Positions 43,737 to 52,532 of a stretch of DNA of 64,000 nt are shown here, piece by piece. The DNA comes from Bacteroidales bacterium UBA4345 (GTDB lineage: Bacteria; Bacteroidota; Bacteroidia; Bacteroidales; Paludibacteraceae), in assembly GCA_002396385.1 (NCBI GenBank), contig DGTD01000018.1, positions 1-64,000 on the forward strand, read 5' to 3'. Every line of letters begins with the position of its first letter. The stretch's first letter is position 1. A model generated the notes under the pieces. It saw only the letters and a list, made by a program, of their open reading frames with translations. It was not told the DNA's origin and searched no databases. The translations under genes and the position numbers were made by a program.

Positions 43737-45098
43737 TTAATAAATACCCTTCTTACGGCACACCCAGAAATAAGCCGCCAACACCATAGTACCAGTCACG
43801 ACCCACGAGAACGGATAAACAGCCATCAGCCACTTGAAACTGTGGTGCGAGGGCACCACCACATCGACCCACCACAAGCGCAGGGCACACGTGCCCACCA
43901 CCGTGAGCAGAGCCGGGAGCGACGAATAGCCGAGTCCGCGCAACGCTCCGGCCGCAACCTCGTAGCTGCTGGCTATGAACTGCACCAACAACACCCATTC
44001 CATACGGATGTAGGCAAACTTGCAAACTGCAGGGTCATTATTGAACAAGCTGACAAAAAAGGCCTCCTGCCATGTGAACAACGCATTGAATACGCCACAG
44101 CAAACCAAACTCAACCACATGGAGTGGAAGAAGATGCGCCGGCAACGCTGTTTCTGTCCGGCAGCGAAATTCTGTCCCATAAAGGTGACAGCCGCTGCCG
44201 CAAACGAGGCTATAATATAGTAACAGAAATGTTCGAAATTGAGGGCTGCCGCCGACCCTGCCACGGCTGCCGAGCCGAAACTGTTGATAGAGGACTGGAT
44301 GGTGACATTGGCCACTGCGAACACCATTCCCTGCACCCCGGCCGGAAGTCCGATCCGCACCATTTTCACCAACTCGGCCGTATGCACCCTCAGGCGGCGC
44401 ACCACCAAGCGGTAGGGGTTACGCTCGGTTTGCAGGATACGCACCACCATGACCGCGCTGACACAGTTTGCCACCACTGTGGCAATGCCAACCCCGGCCA
44501 CGCCAAGTTGGAAGACCACCACCAGCACTACGTTCAGAAGGGCATTGAGGACACCAGAAACCAGCAGGCAATAGAGCGGACGCTGGGTATCGCCCTTTCC
44601 ACGCAGAATGGCGGCGCCGAAATTGAAGACCATAATAAAGGGAATGCCCGCAAAATAGATGCGCAGGTAGAGGGTCGAGAGGTCGATAATATCTGCCGGG
44701 GTGTCGATGTATTCGAGTATGGGGCGCGCCAGGGCAATACCCAGCACAAGCAGAATGGCACTACTAATGAGCGCCACAGCTGCAATGGTGTCGACCGCCC
44801 GCTTGATGCCCAACCGGTTGCGCTGGCCGATGTAGTTCGCAATAACCACATTGGCACCGACCGAAAGTCCGACGAACAAGGTGATGACCAGGTTGATGAC
44901 AGAACTGTTACTGCCCACCGCCGCCATCGCCTCTTTGCCAGCGAACTGTCCGACTACGGCAATGTCGACCGAGTTGAAAAGTTGTTGCAGCACGCTGCTG
45001 GCAGCCAACGGCAAGGCAAACAGCACGATTTTGTCGAGCAGTGTACCATGCAGCATATCGATGCTGTTCTTCTTCTCCTTTCTATTGTCAGCCATCAT
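43737..45098 (-). CDS. MATE family multidrug exporter
   Basis: A 453-residue integral membrane protein with about 12 predicted helices in two similar halves, the MATE/NorM layout. Typical segments are MLHGTLLDKIVLFALPLAAS at the start, LFNSVDIAVVGQFAGKEAMAAVGSN, and a second-half GQNFAAGQKQR. MATE proteins export drugs or metabolites in exchange for Na+ or H+. The substrate is not known. The gene stands alone; its 5' side faces the MORN gene terminator. Confidence 0.9.
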   Translation of the reverse strand: MMADNRKEKKNSIDMLHGTLLDKIVLFALPLAASSVLQQLFNSVDIAVVGQFAGKEAMAAVGSNSSVINLVITLFVGLSVGANVVIANYIGQRNRLGIKRAVDTIAAVALISSAILLVLGIALARPILEYIDTPADIIDLSTLYLRIYFAGIPFIMVFNFGAAILRGKGDTQRPLYCLLVSGVLNALLNVVLVVVFQLGVAGVGIATVVANCVSAVMVVRILQTERNPYRLVVRRLRVHTAELVKMVRIGLPAGVQGMVFAVANVTIQSSINSFGSAAVAGSAAALNFEHFCYYIIASFAAAAVTFMGQNFAAGQKQRCRRIFFHSMWLSLVCCGVFNALFTWQEAFFVSLFNNDPAVCKFAYIRMEWVLLVQFIASSYEVAAGALRGLGYSSLPALLTVVGTCALRLWWVDVVVPSHHSFKWLMAVYPFSWVVTGTMVLAAYFWVCRKKGIY

Positions 45099-45132
45099 CT
45101 ATATATCCATCTCTCCCATTAGCGGGCACAAA

Positions 45133-45170
45133 GATAAGAAAAAGGGCCGAACCCGTTCGGGTTCAGCCCT
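45133..45170 (-). terminator. Terminator after the MORN-repeat gene
   Basis: AGGGC-C-GAACCC (45143-45154) pairs with GGGTTC-A-GCCCT (45159-45170) around GTTC with one mismatch. T-rich sequence follows on the minus strand. Confidence 0.8.
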
Positions 45171-45193
45171 GTCTATATGGTTAACAAAAAAGA

Positions 45194-45664
45194 TTATTCC
45201 TTCTTTTTACGGATGATCTTGATTTCTTCAACCAACTCACCAGCCTCAAATTCGCCAATTTGCTGGGTACCGCTTGAGAAAGTGTAGGTACCGCGTCCTT
45301 CGCGCTTGCCTTCCTTGAAGTCGCCCTCGTAACGGTCGCCGGTAGCAAAAGTATAGATACCCTTACCATCGGGCAGGCCATTCTTGAAATCGCCGGTGTA
45401 GATATCACCGGTAGGATAGGTGTAAGTACCTTTACCCTCGCGTTTGCCAGACTTGAAATCGCCTGTATACTTGGCACCACTCTTATAAGTAATGGTACCC
45501 TTACCTTCGAACAAGCCGTCTTTGAATGTGCCATCGTATACCCATCCGTTATCAACGTCGGTATAGACACCCTTACCATTGCGGCATTTGCCCTTACACT
45601 GTGCATTCGCTGAACTGCAAACTAGCAGCATAGCAGCGGCTATAAATAAAGCTTTTGTTTTCAT
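45194..45664 (-). CDS. Secreted MORN-repeat protein
   Basis: A 156-residue protein with a signal peptide (cleavage near AMLLVCSSANA). It then has about five MORN repeats of ~23 residues (G-x-Y-x-G-x-F-K-x-G-x-x-x-G-K-G-x-x-x-Y-x-x-G). MORN repeats form flat beta hairpins and are usually involved in protein or lipid binding. A variable tail ends with four Lys and a Glu. Function unknown. It has a strong promoter, divergent from the CNNM operon. Confidence 0.88.
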   Translation of the reverse strand: MKTKALFIAAAMLLVCSSANAQCKGKCRNGKGVYTDVDNGWVYDGTFKDGLFEGKGTITYKSGAKYTGDFKSGKREGKGTYTYPTGDIYTGDFKNGLPDGKGIYTFATGDRYEGDFKEGKREGRGTYTFSSGTQQIGEFEAGELVEEIKIIRKKKE

Positions 45665-45716
45665 CCTTTTTCAGTTTAAACACATTAGACCCTACAGATG
45701 GATATTCGCGTGCTTT

Positions 45717-45725
45717 GCAAATTTA
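45717..45725 (-). promoter_or_regulatory. -7 promoter element of the MORN-repeat gene
   Basis: Minus-strand TAAATTTGC (plus GCAAATTTA) matches TAnnTTTG, 52 bases before the start codon. Confidence 0.6.
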
Positions 45726-45788
45726 TAAAAATCTATAATATATAGTCTCCGTTTTGTTGAAAAATATTAAAAATTGTAGCAAAACCAC

Positions 45789-45797
45789 TATTTTTGC
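45789..45797 (+). promoter_or_regulatory. -7 promoter element of the CNNM-PagL-LOG operon
   Basis: TATTTTTGC matches TAnnTTTG and lies 18 bases before the ATG at 45816, so the leader would be very short. Confidence 0.6.
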
Positions 45798-45815
45798 AGT
45801 AAAGAAAACCCACTA

Positions 45816-46901
45816 ATGACACTGTTAATCATCATTCTTATGGCGACAGTCTGTCTGTCGTTCCTATGTTCTGTAATGGAGGCGACCATGCTGTCCACAT
45901 CGACTTCGTATGCCGAGATGCTTGCATCGAGAGGCAAAGGCGGGCGTTTGTTGAAAAGTTTGAAACAGCACACCGAAAAAGCCACCACTTCCATCCTTAT
46001 ATTCAACACTGTAGCCAACACAACCGGAGCCGCCGGTGTAGGCGCCCAGGTTACCGAAGTCTTCGGTTCCGAGTTTTTCGGAGTCGCCTCGGCAGTGATG
46101 ACGGTAATGATACTGATATTCTCAGAGATTATACCCAAGACCATAGGTATACACTATTGGCGGCAGTTATGCATACCGGTTGCCTACATCTGCCAATTCT
46201 ATATCTGGATCACCTACCCTGTCTTACTGATCGCCCTGTTGCTTACCCGCATCATCTCACCCAAAAAGTCAACAGCCACCGTCAGCCGCGAAGAGGTTGC
46301 CGCAATGACCAACATAGCCGAGAAAGAGGGTGTATTCAACGCAAACGAGAGTAAAATCATCAACAACCTCATAAAGATGCGCGGCATCAAGGTACACAGC
46401 ATCATGACACCGCGCACGGTGGTGCTGGCCGCACAAGAAGACCTGACTCTGGAGGAATTCTTCCACAAAAAAGACTTTTTACGTTACTCGCGCATACCCG
46501 TCTACCACGACTCACTCGACAACATTACGGGTTTCGTTTTGAAAAGCGACATCCTCCTCCACCTGGCCAACGACGACAAGCAGGCGAAGCTACGCGCCAT
46601 TAAGCGCCCCATTGCCTGCTGTTACGAACACACTTCCATCCTCCGCTTCTACGACCACATGATCGCAAGCAAGGAACAAATAGCCCTGGTGATTGACGAA
46701 TATGGCGGTGTTGAGGGCATTGTGACGCTGGAAGACGTCTTAGAAACCATTCTCGGTTTGGAAATCACCGATGAAACCGATGCCAACATCGACATGCAGC
46801 AGTTGGCCAAAGAGCAGTGGGAAAAACGGGCTGCCAAGATGGGGGTAAAACTACCGACCGACGACATTAACGAAGATAACAACCAAGAGCTAGACGACTA
46901 A
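45816..46901 (+). CDS. CNNM/DUF21 membrane protein with CBS pair (CorC/HlyC-like)
   Basis: A 361-residue protein. Residues 1-~150 form the CNNM (DUF21) membrane domain with three or four helices, including FSEIIPKTIGIHYW. Residues ~195-320 are a CBS pair (MTPRTVVLAAQEDLTLEEF, then VIDEYGGVEGIVTLEDVLETI). The C-terminal CorC/HlyC transporter-associated domain of many homologues is missing, so the protein is of the shorter type. Members are linked to Mg2+ or Co2+ homeostasis; 'hemolysin' names are historic. It starts an operon with the PagL-like gene 2 bases downstream. Confidence 0.85.
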   Translation: MTLLIIILMATVCLSFLCSVMEATMLSTSTSYAEMLASRGKGGRLLKSLKQHTEKATTSILIFNTVANTTGAAGVGAQVTEVFGSEFFGVASAVMTVMILIFSEIIPKTIGIHYWRQLCIPVAYICQFYIWITYPVLLIALLLTRIISPKKSTATVSREEVAAMTNIAEKEGVFNANESKIINNLIKMRGIKVHSIMTPRTVVLAAQEDLTLEEFFHKKDFLRYSRIPVYHDSLDNITGFVLKSDILLHLANDDKQAKLRAIKRPIACCYEHTSILRFYDHMIASKEQIALVIDEYGGVEGIVTLEDVLETILGLEITDETDANIDMQQLAKEQWEKRAAKMGVKLPTDDINEDNNQELDD

Positions 46902-46903
46902 AA

Positions 46904-48241
46904 ATGAAACGCTCATTTACCCTATTTACGCTGCTGATTGCCGCATCGGCCTACGCCTCGGACCCTATCGGCAACGACTCTACCGCAACCGACAGCGTCA
47001 AACCATACAGGGTTGACATCACCCCCTTCGCACACACCTATTCAACCCTGCCCCTGCCAGACCCGAACGACACCAAACGGCCGAAATCTATATCGGTCAA
47101 ATACGATCAGGGACAGATGCTGAAAACGAACGACTTTCTGAAACAGGACGGACGCAAACTGGGCTACCGCGCCTTTGCCACAAAGTTCGCCATAGGCGTA
47201 CCCGGCAACTCGCCGATGAACCTCAACTACCACAAGCCCTACACCGGCATAGGCTTCTACACCGCCCGTTTCGACGATAGCGACTACTACGGGCACCCGT
47301 TCTCGTTCTTTGTCTTTCACGGCGGGTCGTTGGCCGAATTCAGCCAACGCTGCTACCTGCAATACGAATGGAACTTAGGTTACAGCGCCAATTGGGGACA
47401 CTACGACGACATTAACGCCCCCGACAACATCACCATCGGTTCACGCGAGAACGCCCACATCGGCTTCAACCTCTTTTTCGAGTGGCAAGTGGCCAAACAT
47501 TTCGACATTAAACTGGGAGGCGGCTTCACCCATTTCAGCAACGGTGCCACACACGTTCCGAACAAGGGTATGAACCTGTGGTCGCCTATGGTGGAACTGG
47601 CCTACCGTTGGGACGACCCTTCGTACACTTTCGGACATCAAAACGCTGGCGAGTTGCGCGAGACTTACCCGAACATGAACCTTAAAGCACCTTACGAGAA
47701 GCACCTCAAACACGAGTTCACCTTCACCGTCAGCAAACGACAACTCTATATGGACACTGTGGGCTCGGGACTCAAAAACGAGTACTACGACCATACGTTC
47801 CGGGTCTTCCAACTGAGTTATGCTCCACTCTACTCGCCGAACTATAAATGGTACTACGGGCCAAGCATCGACCTCGTCTACGATGAGAGCAACAACGCAT
47901 CGGTACACCAAGAGACTGGCCGCGACGGATTGGTATACAACCACCTGCACCTCGGACCTACCGGCGACCGCATTCAGATTGGACTTTCGGCCAAGGGCGA
48001 ACTGCGGACCCCCTACTTCAACTACTTCGGCCAACTGGGTTACGATTTGAAGCACGAAGTGGAGAAAACCAGCCGTTTCTACCAGATTGTAGGTGTGGCC
48101 GCCAACTTCAACAAACACCTTTACGGCACTTGCGGCATCCGCGCAATAAGGCTGAGTAAAGCCCAGTTTATCTACTGGAGTTTGGGATACACCTTCGACA
48201 GCAAAACCCCATGGGGGCAGAAGAAACAGTCCACAAAATAA
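46904..48241 (+). CDS. Outer-membrane acyloxyacyl hydrolase, PagL-like lipid A deacylase
   Basis: A 445-residue protein with a signal peptide (cleavage near AASAYA) and a beta-rich body. The GGGFTHFSNGAT stretch at ~206-216 contains the H-x-S-N signature (H210, S212) of PagL-type lipid A 3-O-deacylases. Surrounding strands such as LFFEWQVAKHFDIKLGGG fit a beta barrel. The C-terminal half is longer than Pseudomonas PagL (~150 residues), as is usual for the Bacteroidota branch. It probably trims acyl chains from lipid A. It sits between CNNM (2 bases) and LOG-like (7 bases) genes in one operon. Confidence 0.75.
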   Translation: MKRSFTLFTLLIAASAYASDPIGNDSTATDSVKPYRVDITPFAHTYSTLPLPDPNDTKRPKSISVKYDQGQMLKTNDFLKQDGRKLGYRAFATKFAIGVPGNSPMNLNYHKPYTGIGFYTARFDDSDYYGHPFSFFVFHGGSLAEFSQRCYLQYEWNLGYSANWGHYDDINAPDNITIGSRENAHIGFNLFFEWQVAKHFDIKLGGGFTHFSNGATHVPNKGMNLWSPMVELAYRWDDPSYTFGHQNAGELRETYPNMNLKAPYEKHLKHEFTFTVSKRQLYMDTVGSGLKNEYYDHTFRVFQLSYAPLYSPNYKWYYGPSIDLVYDESNNASVHQETGRDGLVYNHLHLGPTGDRIQIGLSAKGELRTPYFNYFGQLGYDLKHEVEKTSRFYQIVGVAANFNKHLYGTCGIRAIRLSKAQFIYWSLGYTFDSKTPWGQKKQSTK

Positions 48242-48248
48242 GCGACCA

Positions 48249-49355
48249 ATGAACTATAAGGAAATAACGACATTAGACCAGTTTTTCGAGGAAGGAGCCA
48301 AAAGCCACATCTTCAGCCATTACGCCTTCCAAAATCTCGATTTCAACAGAATAGAAGGCCCCAACCGCCCCTTCCGTTTCGAAGACTGCATTTTTCTGGG
48401 ATGCTCGCTTCCCGAAAGCTATCATCGTCTAATATCAAGCAACTGCCTGATATTTCCACAGATAGACATGCCCTACAATCCGTTCCGCAGTTCGCTCTAC
48501 AATGCGGCCTCGCTCTATGAGGGTTTTAATCTTGGGAAGGCCAACAGCTACGAGAACTGCTACGACCAACGCGTCTACCGCCACTATAAATGGACCGGCG
48601 AGAAAGCCACCGACATTAAGGAGACCCTGGCCCGCGCCCTGCACGACCACGCCATGAGCGATGCCCTGCACGACTTTCTGGGCAACTTCGACGAGAGGAA
48701 AATTGTAGGGATTATGGGAGGGCACGGCCTATTGCGAACCGACGATATGTTCAGCCAGATTGTCGACATCAGCAAAAAGCTAACCGAAAGGGGTTATCTA
48801 ATGGTTAGCGGAGGCGGACCCGGTGCTATGGAAGCGACCCATTTGGGCGCATGGATGGCAGGACGCACTGAAGCGGAAACCGCCGATGCCATAGCCATGC
48901 TGCAAACAGCACCCTCGTTCAAAGATTCGGAATGGATAACCACCGCCTTCCGCGTACTTGAAAAGTACGAACAAACGCAATACTGCAGTTTGGGCGTTCC
49001 CACTTGGCTATACGGCCACGAACCAGCCACGCCGTTTGCCACCCATATAGCCAAATACTTCGACAACAGCATCCGTGAAGACGGCATCCTGACCATCGCC
49101 AAAGGCGGCATCATATACACTCCCGGCAGTGCCGGCACCATGCAGGAAATCTTCCAAGACGCCGTACAGAACCACTACCTCAGTTTCGGCTATGCCAGCC
49201 CGATGGCCTTCCTTGGCACCAAGTTCTGGACAGAGGAAATGCCAATTTATCCGTTGCTGCAGCAACTGGCAAAAGCCGGCAAATACAAAAACCTGCTCCT
49301 CTCGCTGAACGATGACCCAGACTCAGTGATTAACGAGATAGAAAAATTCGGATAA
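48249..49355 (+). CDS. LOG family protein (nucleoside monophosphate phosphoribohydrolase-like)
   Basis: A 368-residue protein. The C-terminal ~230 residues have the LOG Rossmann fold with IVGIMGGHGLLR, LMVSGGGPGAMEATHLGAW (~185-200) and TPGSAGTMQEIFQ (~291-303), equivalent to the PGGxGTxxE motif. The N-terminal ~130 residues are an extra domain not found in plant or actinobacterial LOG proteins. LOG enzymes release free base from nucleoside monophosphates; the exact substrate is unknown. It is the last gene of the operon with CNNM and PagL-like genes. Confidence 0.8.
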   Translation: MNYKEITTLDQFFEEGAKSHIFSHYAFQNLDFNRIEGPNRPFRFEDCIFLGCSLPESYHRLISSNCLIFPQIDMPYNPFRSSLYNAASLYEGFNLGKANSYENCYDQRVYRHYKWTGEKATDIKETLARALHDHAMSDALHDFLGNFDERKIVGIMGGHGLLRTDDMFSQIVDISKKLTERGYLMVSGGGPGAMEATHLGAWMAGRTEAETADAIAMLQTAPSFKDSEWITTAFRVLEKYEQTQYCSLGVPTWLYGHEPATPFATHIAKYFDNSIREDGILTIAKGGIIYTPGSAGTMQEIFQDAVQNHYLSFGYASPMAFLGTKFWTEEMPIYPLLQQLAKAGKYKNLLLSLNDDPDSVINEIEKFG

Positions 49356-49383
49356 GTCACAGCTGTAATACAAACAGTTAAAG

Positions 49384-49458
49384 GCCCTACCCCAAGGATA
49401 AAACGAAAAAAGCGAAATTTTCTCTTGACTCGTACCTTAGGGTAGGGCTTAACTTTGC
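49384..49458 (+). promoter_or_regulatory. MerR-type promoter-operator of the MerR-GyrI regulator
   Basis: -33 TTGA (49425-49428) and -7 TAACTTTGC (49450-49458) are 21 bases apart. The spacer contains the near-palindrome TACC-TTAG-GGTA (49433-49444), the usual place for a MerR operator. An inverted copy of CCTTAGGGTAGGGC (49435-49448) lies upstream as GCCCTACCCCAAGG (49384-49397), with one mismatch. Confidence 0.65.
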
Positions 49459-49497
49459 AACGTAATTCAATGGATGCGCAAACAAACAATTACGAAA

Positions 49498-50319
49498 ATG
49501 AACAAAAAGTATAAAATTGGAGAGTTCTCGAAACTTTGCAGAGTAACCGTTAAAACGCTGAGACACTACGAAGAGTTAGGACTGCTGACACCCGCAGAAG
49601 TGGACGAGTGGACGGGTTACCGCTACTATACGCTAGACCAGACACAAAAACTGAACCGCATACTCCACCTGAAAAGACTCGGACTTTCGTTAGAGGAGAT
49701 TTGCGACATCTTCGAGCGTGGAGAAGACCGCCCCAACTTAGAAACCATCCGTCAGAAGATGGCTGTGTGCATAAACGAGTTAACGCGTTTACAGCAACAA
49801 CTGAACGAGCTGCAAAGTCTGGAAGAATTCTCAGAAAATAGAATGAATATGAAACAGACATTTGAAATTAAGAGTATAGCCAGCCGTATTGTAGCAAGTC
49901 ACCGCCAAGTCATCAAGACTTATAACGATTTTGGAGAATTGTGTGTGGGTGTTATCGGTCCTGAAATGATGCGTTTGGGTTGCACTTGTCCCGAACCACA
50001 ATACTGCTACAGCATCGAGCACGACAAGGAGCACAAAGACACCAACATCGATGTGGAATACTGTGAAGCCGTAGGCGAAATGCACGAAGACACCGACATT
50101 GTAAAGTTCTACGAAGCACCTGCTATTCCAAAAGCACTGTGTTACGGTCACTACGGTCCATATACCACCTTCTCGGAATCGATGACCAAGGTGCTCGCCT
50201 ACATTCAAGAACAAGGCCTACAGATTGTTGGTTACCCACGTTTCAGCTACATCGATGGTCCATGGAACAAGGAAAACGAATCGGAATGGTTGACTGAAAT
50301 ACAGGTACCAGTGCAGTAA
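49498..50319 (+). CDS. MerR family regulator with GyrI-like ligand domain
   Basis: A 273-residue activator-type regulator. Residues 1-70 are the MerR winged helix (YKIGEFSKLCRVTVKTLRHY, then GLLTPAEVDEWTGYRYY), followed by a dimerisation helix (~80-120). Residues ~125-273 are a GyrI-like small-molecule domain (QTFEIKSIASRIVASHR and a YIDGPWNKENESEWLTEIQVPV end). These proteins sense drugs or other hydrophobic molecules and twist promoters with long spacers. The start at 49498 is used rather than an in-frame ATG 8 codons earlier, because MNKKYKIGEF is the normal MerR start. The operator in its own promoter suggests autoregulation. No transporter is adjacent. Confidence 0.88.
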   Translation: MNKKYKIGEFSKLCRVTVKTLRHYEELGLLTPAEVDEWTGYRYYTLDQTQKLNRILHLKRLGLSLEEICDIFERGEDRPNLETIRQKMAVCINELTRLQQQLNELQSLEEFSENRMNMKQTFEIKSIASRIVASHRQVIKTYNDFGELCVGVIGPEMMRLGCTCPEPQYCYSIEHDKEHKDTNIDVEYCEAVGEMHEDTDIVKFYEAPAIPKALCYGHYGPYTTFSESMTKVLAYIQEQGLQIVGYPRFSYIDGPWNKENESEWLTEIQVPVQ

Positions 50320-50334
50320 GCACACCCAAAACAG

Positions 50335-50375
50335 AAACACCCCGTAAGCCGTTCTGACCTACGGGGTGTTTTGTA
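50335..50375 (+). terminator. Bidirectional terminator between the merR-type and DUF4954 genes
   Basis: AAACACCCCGTA (50335-50346) pairs perfectly with TACGGGGTGTTT (50360-50371) around a 13-base loop. It is downstream of both convergent genes. Confidence 0.85.
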
Positions 50376-50398
50376 TGATGAAGCATTCAAGACGCCAA

Positions 50399-52282
50399 TT
50401 ACAACACAGACACCGCCTCAGAGTAGCGCACATGCACCTCGTCGAGTTGAGAACGGAGCGACTTAACAAAACTATTCTCGTCGTACTCGCCACGCAAGGC
50501 TTTGAAATCCGCGTCCTTGCAATCACCCACAGGATCGAGACCGTAGCCCAACATTGTAGCAGGAGCAAATTCCTTTTTCGCATCGTCGAGCGCACTGTTA
50601 ATTAAACGTACACAAGCCTCGTGCCAATCGCCGAGCACCGCCATTTTCTGTTTTGCTTCAAACAAACCAGGGAACAGTTTAGCCGCCCATCCGTATTCGT
50701 ATGCGGACAATTGTCCCTCTAATGTGGCAAAAAATTCGTTAGCGGTAGCCAGATCCTTAACAGCCCCCATCTGGTCGAGCACATCGGCAGGAACAATCAG
50801 TCCACCCAAATCAACCCAGACATCGCTTTGGGCAGTCAGGAGCGCAGGTTGCCCCTCAGCCTCCCACCTCAACAAAAGGTCACCCTTATATTTATTCAGA
50901 GCCATGCGGTAGAGTTCGAGTCCGTTTGTAGCAGACTTAGCCTTAATTCGTAGGCCACCATATACATATTCATCAGCTGGTTCGGCCAACAATTCTTCCA
51001 AAACAGCCACACCCCTTAATATTTGGGCAATAGTGAACGGATTCAGCATATTGAACGACACCAGGTCGGAGCAGCCTTCGCTTCTGCCATCGCGTTTAGG
51101 AAATTTATCGGCATCGCGCAGCGTGCCCACACTCTTCAGGTTAGTCCCCGGAGAGATGTAAGGGACCCCGTGGTTATCGATAAGGTATGAAAACGGCAGG
51201 CCTGTAGTATCGGGGTGCTCCTTATGGCTACCCAAGACGGTAGTAAACGCACCCAAATGGGCCGGCCATAACAAATAAGACGAACTCGCCAACTTCGATC
51301 CCCTGTCGAGCACCCCCTGGTGGTTAGGCCCCAACTTGTAGGCGTGGTTACTCTGGTTGCTACCACTACCCGCATTGAAGAACGACATAGAAATGGCAAT
51401 CAGCAGAGTTGCCTTGTGATGGCTGACAGTATACGGACCGGCAAACATAGAAGCCGCCTCGCCATGGAAGAACTGGCAGTTGCACGAAATGAAACAGTCG
51501 GTAGCAGCGAACTGCTCACCAACCTGCGAACCTTCACCCACATAACAGCGCAGCAGTTGCGCACCAGCAGTCACCTTGACCGACTTGCAGAAAATAAAGT
51601 CGTGGGCAATCACATCAGCCCCTACAACAGAAGGAGCGTCAGTCGAACTAAGGACCGTACCGTTCTGCAACAGCGAGCAACCATCTAAACGTGCGCCAGA
51701 ACCGATGTTCACACCCGAAATGGTACCACAGTTAACAATGGTTGCAGCATTGCCGATAGTGCCCATACTCGACTTTTTCCCTTCTGTATACGCATCAACC
51801 AACGACTCTATATGACTAATTGCCTCCACACGGTTGCGGAACATCGCCATAAAGTATCCCAGTTGGGACGAGAACTGGTCGCAGACGGCAATTTCACGTC
51901 CTCCACCCTCGTTCAATGCAGCCACCTTGACCCCATTACCAAAAGAGCAGAGCCCAGAGCAAGCCAACAAACCGACATTATTAATAAAGGTGTTGTTTCC
52001 GATACTATAGTTGGCAATATGGTCGCGAACGTTACCAATGTAGCAGTCGTCACCCACTTTGCAGTTGTGCAACACCGCATTATAGATGCCCGAATGTCGG
52101 GGGAATCCGTCAGCAGCGACAAAAGTCTGTTCAAAGCGACCTAACTCAACCGAGCCAGAAAAACGTACGTTTCGGATATATTGTGGATTGAAAGCATCGG
52201 CAACAGTCACAGCAGTCCAATCGTCGGCCAGGCAGCCTTGCTGTTGCAACGCATTAATTTCAGAAGTAGAGAGTGTCCTCAT
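50399..52282 (-). CDS. DUF4954 protein with left-handed beta-helix repeats
   Basis: A 627-residue protein starting at the ATG whose codon ends at 52282; the longer frame to 52357 adds a leader with no family match. Residues ~50-330 have the hexapeptide periodicity of left-handed beta helices (GDDCYIGNVRDHIANYSIGN, NCGTISGVNIGSGARLDGC). This resembles acetyl- or nucleotidyl-transferase sugar enzymes. A GSGSNQSNHAYKLGPNHQG segment and a mixed C-terminal domain follow. It matches the Bacteroidota DUF4954 family, whose function is unknown; sugar-nucleotide chemistry is a guess from the fold. A tRNA-Pro gene lies upstream. Confidence 0.8.
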   Translation of the reverse strand: MRTLSTSEINALQQQGCLADDWTAVTVADAFNPQYIRNVRFSGSVELGRFEQTFVAADGFPRHSGIYNAVLHNCKVGDDCYIGNVRDHIANYSIGNNTFINNVGLLACSGLCSFGNGVKVAALNEGGGREIAVCDQFSSQLGYFMAMFRNRVEAISHIESLVDAYTEGKKSSMGTIGNAATIVNCGTISGVNIGSGARLDGCSLLQNGTVLSSTDAPSVVGADVIAHDFIFCKSVKVTAGAQLLRCYVGEGSQVGEQFAATDCFISCNCQFFHGEAASMFAGPYTVSHHKATLLIAISMSFFNAGSGSNQSNHAYKLGPNHQGVLDRGSKLASSSYLLWPAHLGAFTTVLGSHKEHPDTTGLPFSYLIDNHGVPYISPGTNLKSVGTLRDADKFPKRDGRSEGCSDLVSFNMLNPFTIAQILRGVAVLEELLAEPADEYVYGGLRIKAKSATNGLELYRMALNKYKGDLLLRWEAEGQPALLTAQSDVWVDLGGLIVPADVLDQMGAVKDLATANEFFATLEGQLSAYEYGWAAKLFPGLFEAKQKMAVLGDWHEACVRLINSALDDAKKEFAPATMLGYGLDPVGDCKDADFKALRGEYDENSFVKSLRSQLDEVHVRYSEAVSVL

Positions 52283-52330
52283 TACAGAAGAATTTATATA
52301 ACTACACAAAAGTAGGACAGAACGGTATGA

Positions 52331-52362
52331 AAACAAAAAAGCGGCTTGAAAAATCAAACCGC
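52331..52362 (-). terminator. Terminator of the left tRNA-Pro gene
   Basis: GCGGCTTGA (52341-52349) pairs with TCAAACCGC (52354-52362) with one G-U wobble and a 4-base loop. The A run at 52335-52340 gives T6 on the minus strand. Confidence 0.75.
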
Positions 52363-52369
52363 CTTTCAG

Positions 52370-52443
52370 TCGAGATGAAGGGATTCGAACCCCCGACCCT
52401 CTGGTCCCAAACCAGATGCGCTAGCCAACTGCGCTACATCTCG
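52370..52443 (-). tRNA. tRNA-Pro (UGG), left copy
   Basis: A 74-base cloverleaf on the minus strand. The acceptor stem CGAGATG pairs with CATCTCG, with A as discriminator. The D arm is GCGCAG-TTGGCTAGC-GC, and the anticodon stem TCTGG/CCAGA closes the loop TTTGGGA with anticodon TGG. The T arm contains GGTTCGAATCC. No CCA is encoded. It is identical in sequence to the copy at 53575-53648. Confidence 0.95.
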
Positions 52444-52532
52444 TTAGTGCTTTATTGCATTGCAAAATTAGTCTTCTTTTTCAAACTATCCAAACGATTG
52501 GACGCTTTTTTGCGAAATATAGCAGAAAAACG

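Noticed and set aside
43680-45122. A 480-codon plus-strand frame, very rich in His and Arg, opposite the MATE gene
   Set aside because: The composition (reverse reading of membrane helices) and the clear MATE gene on the other strand show it is a shadow.
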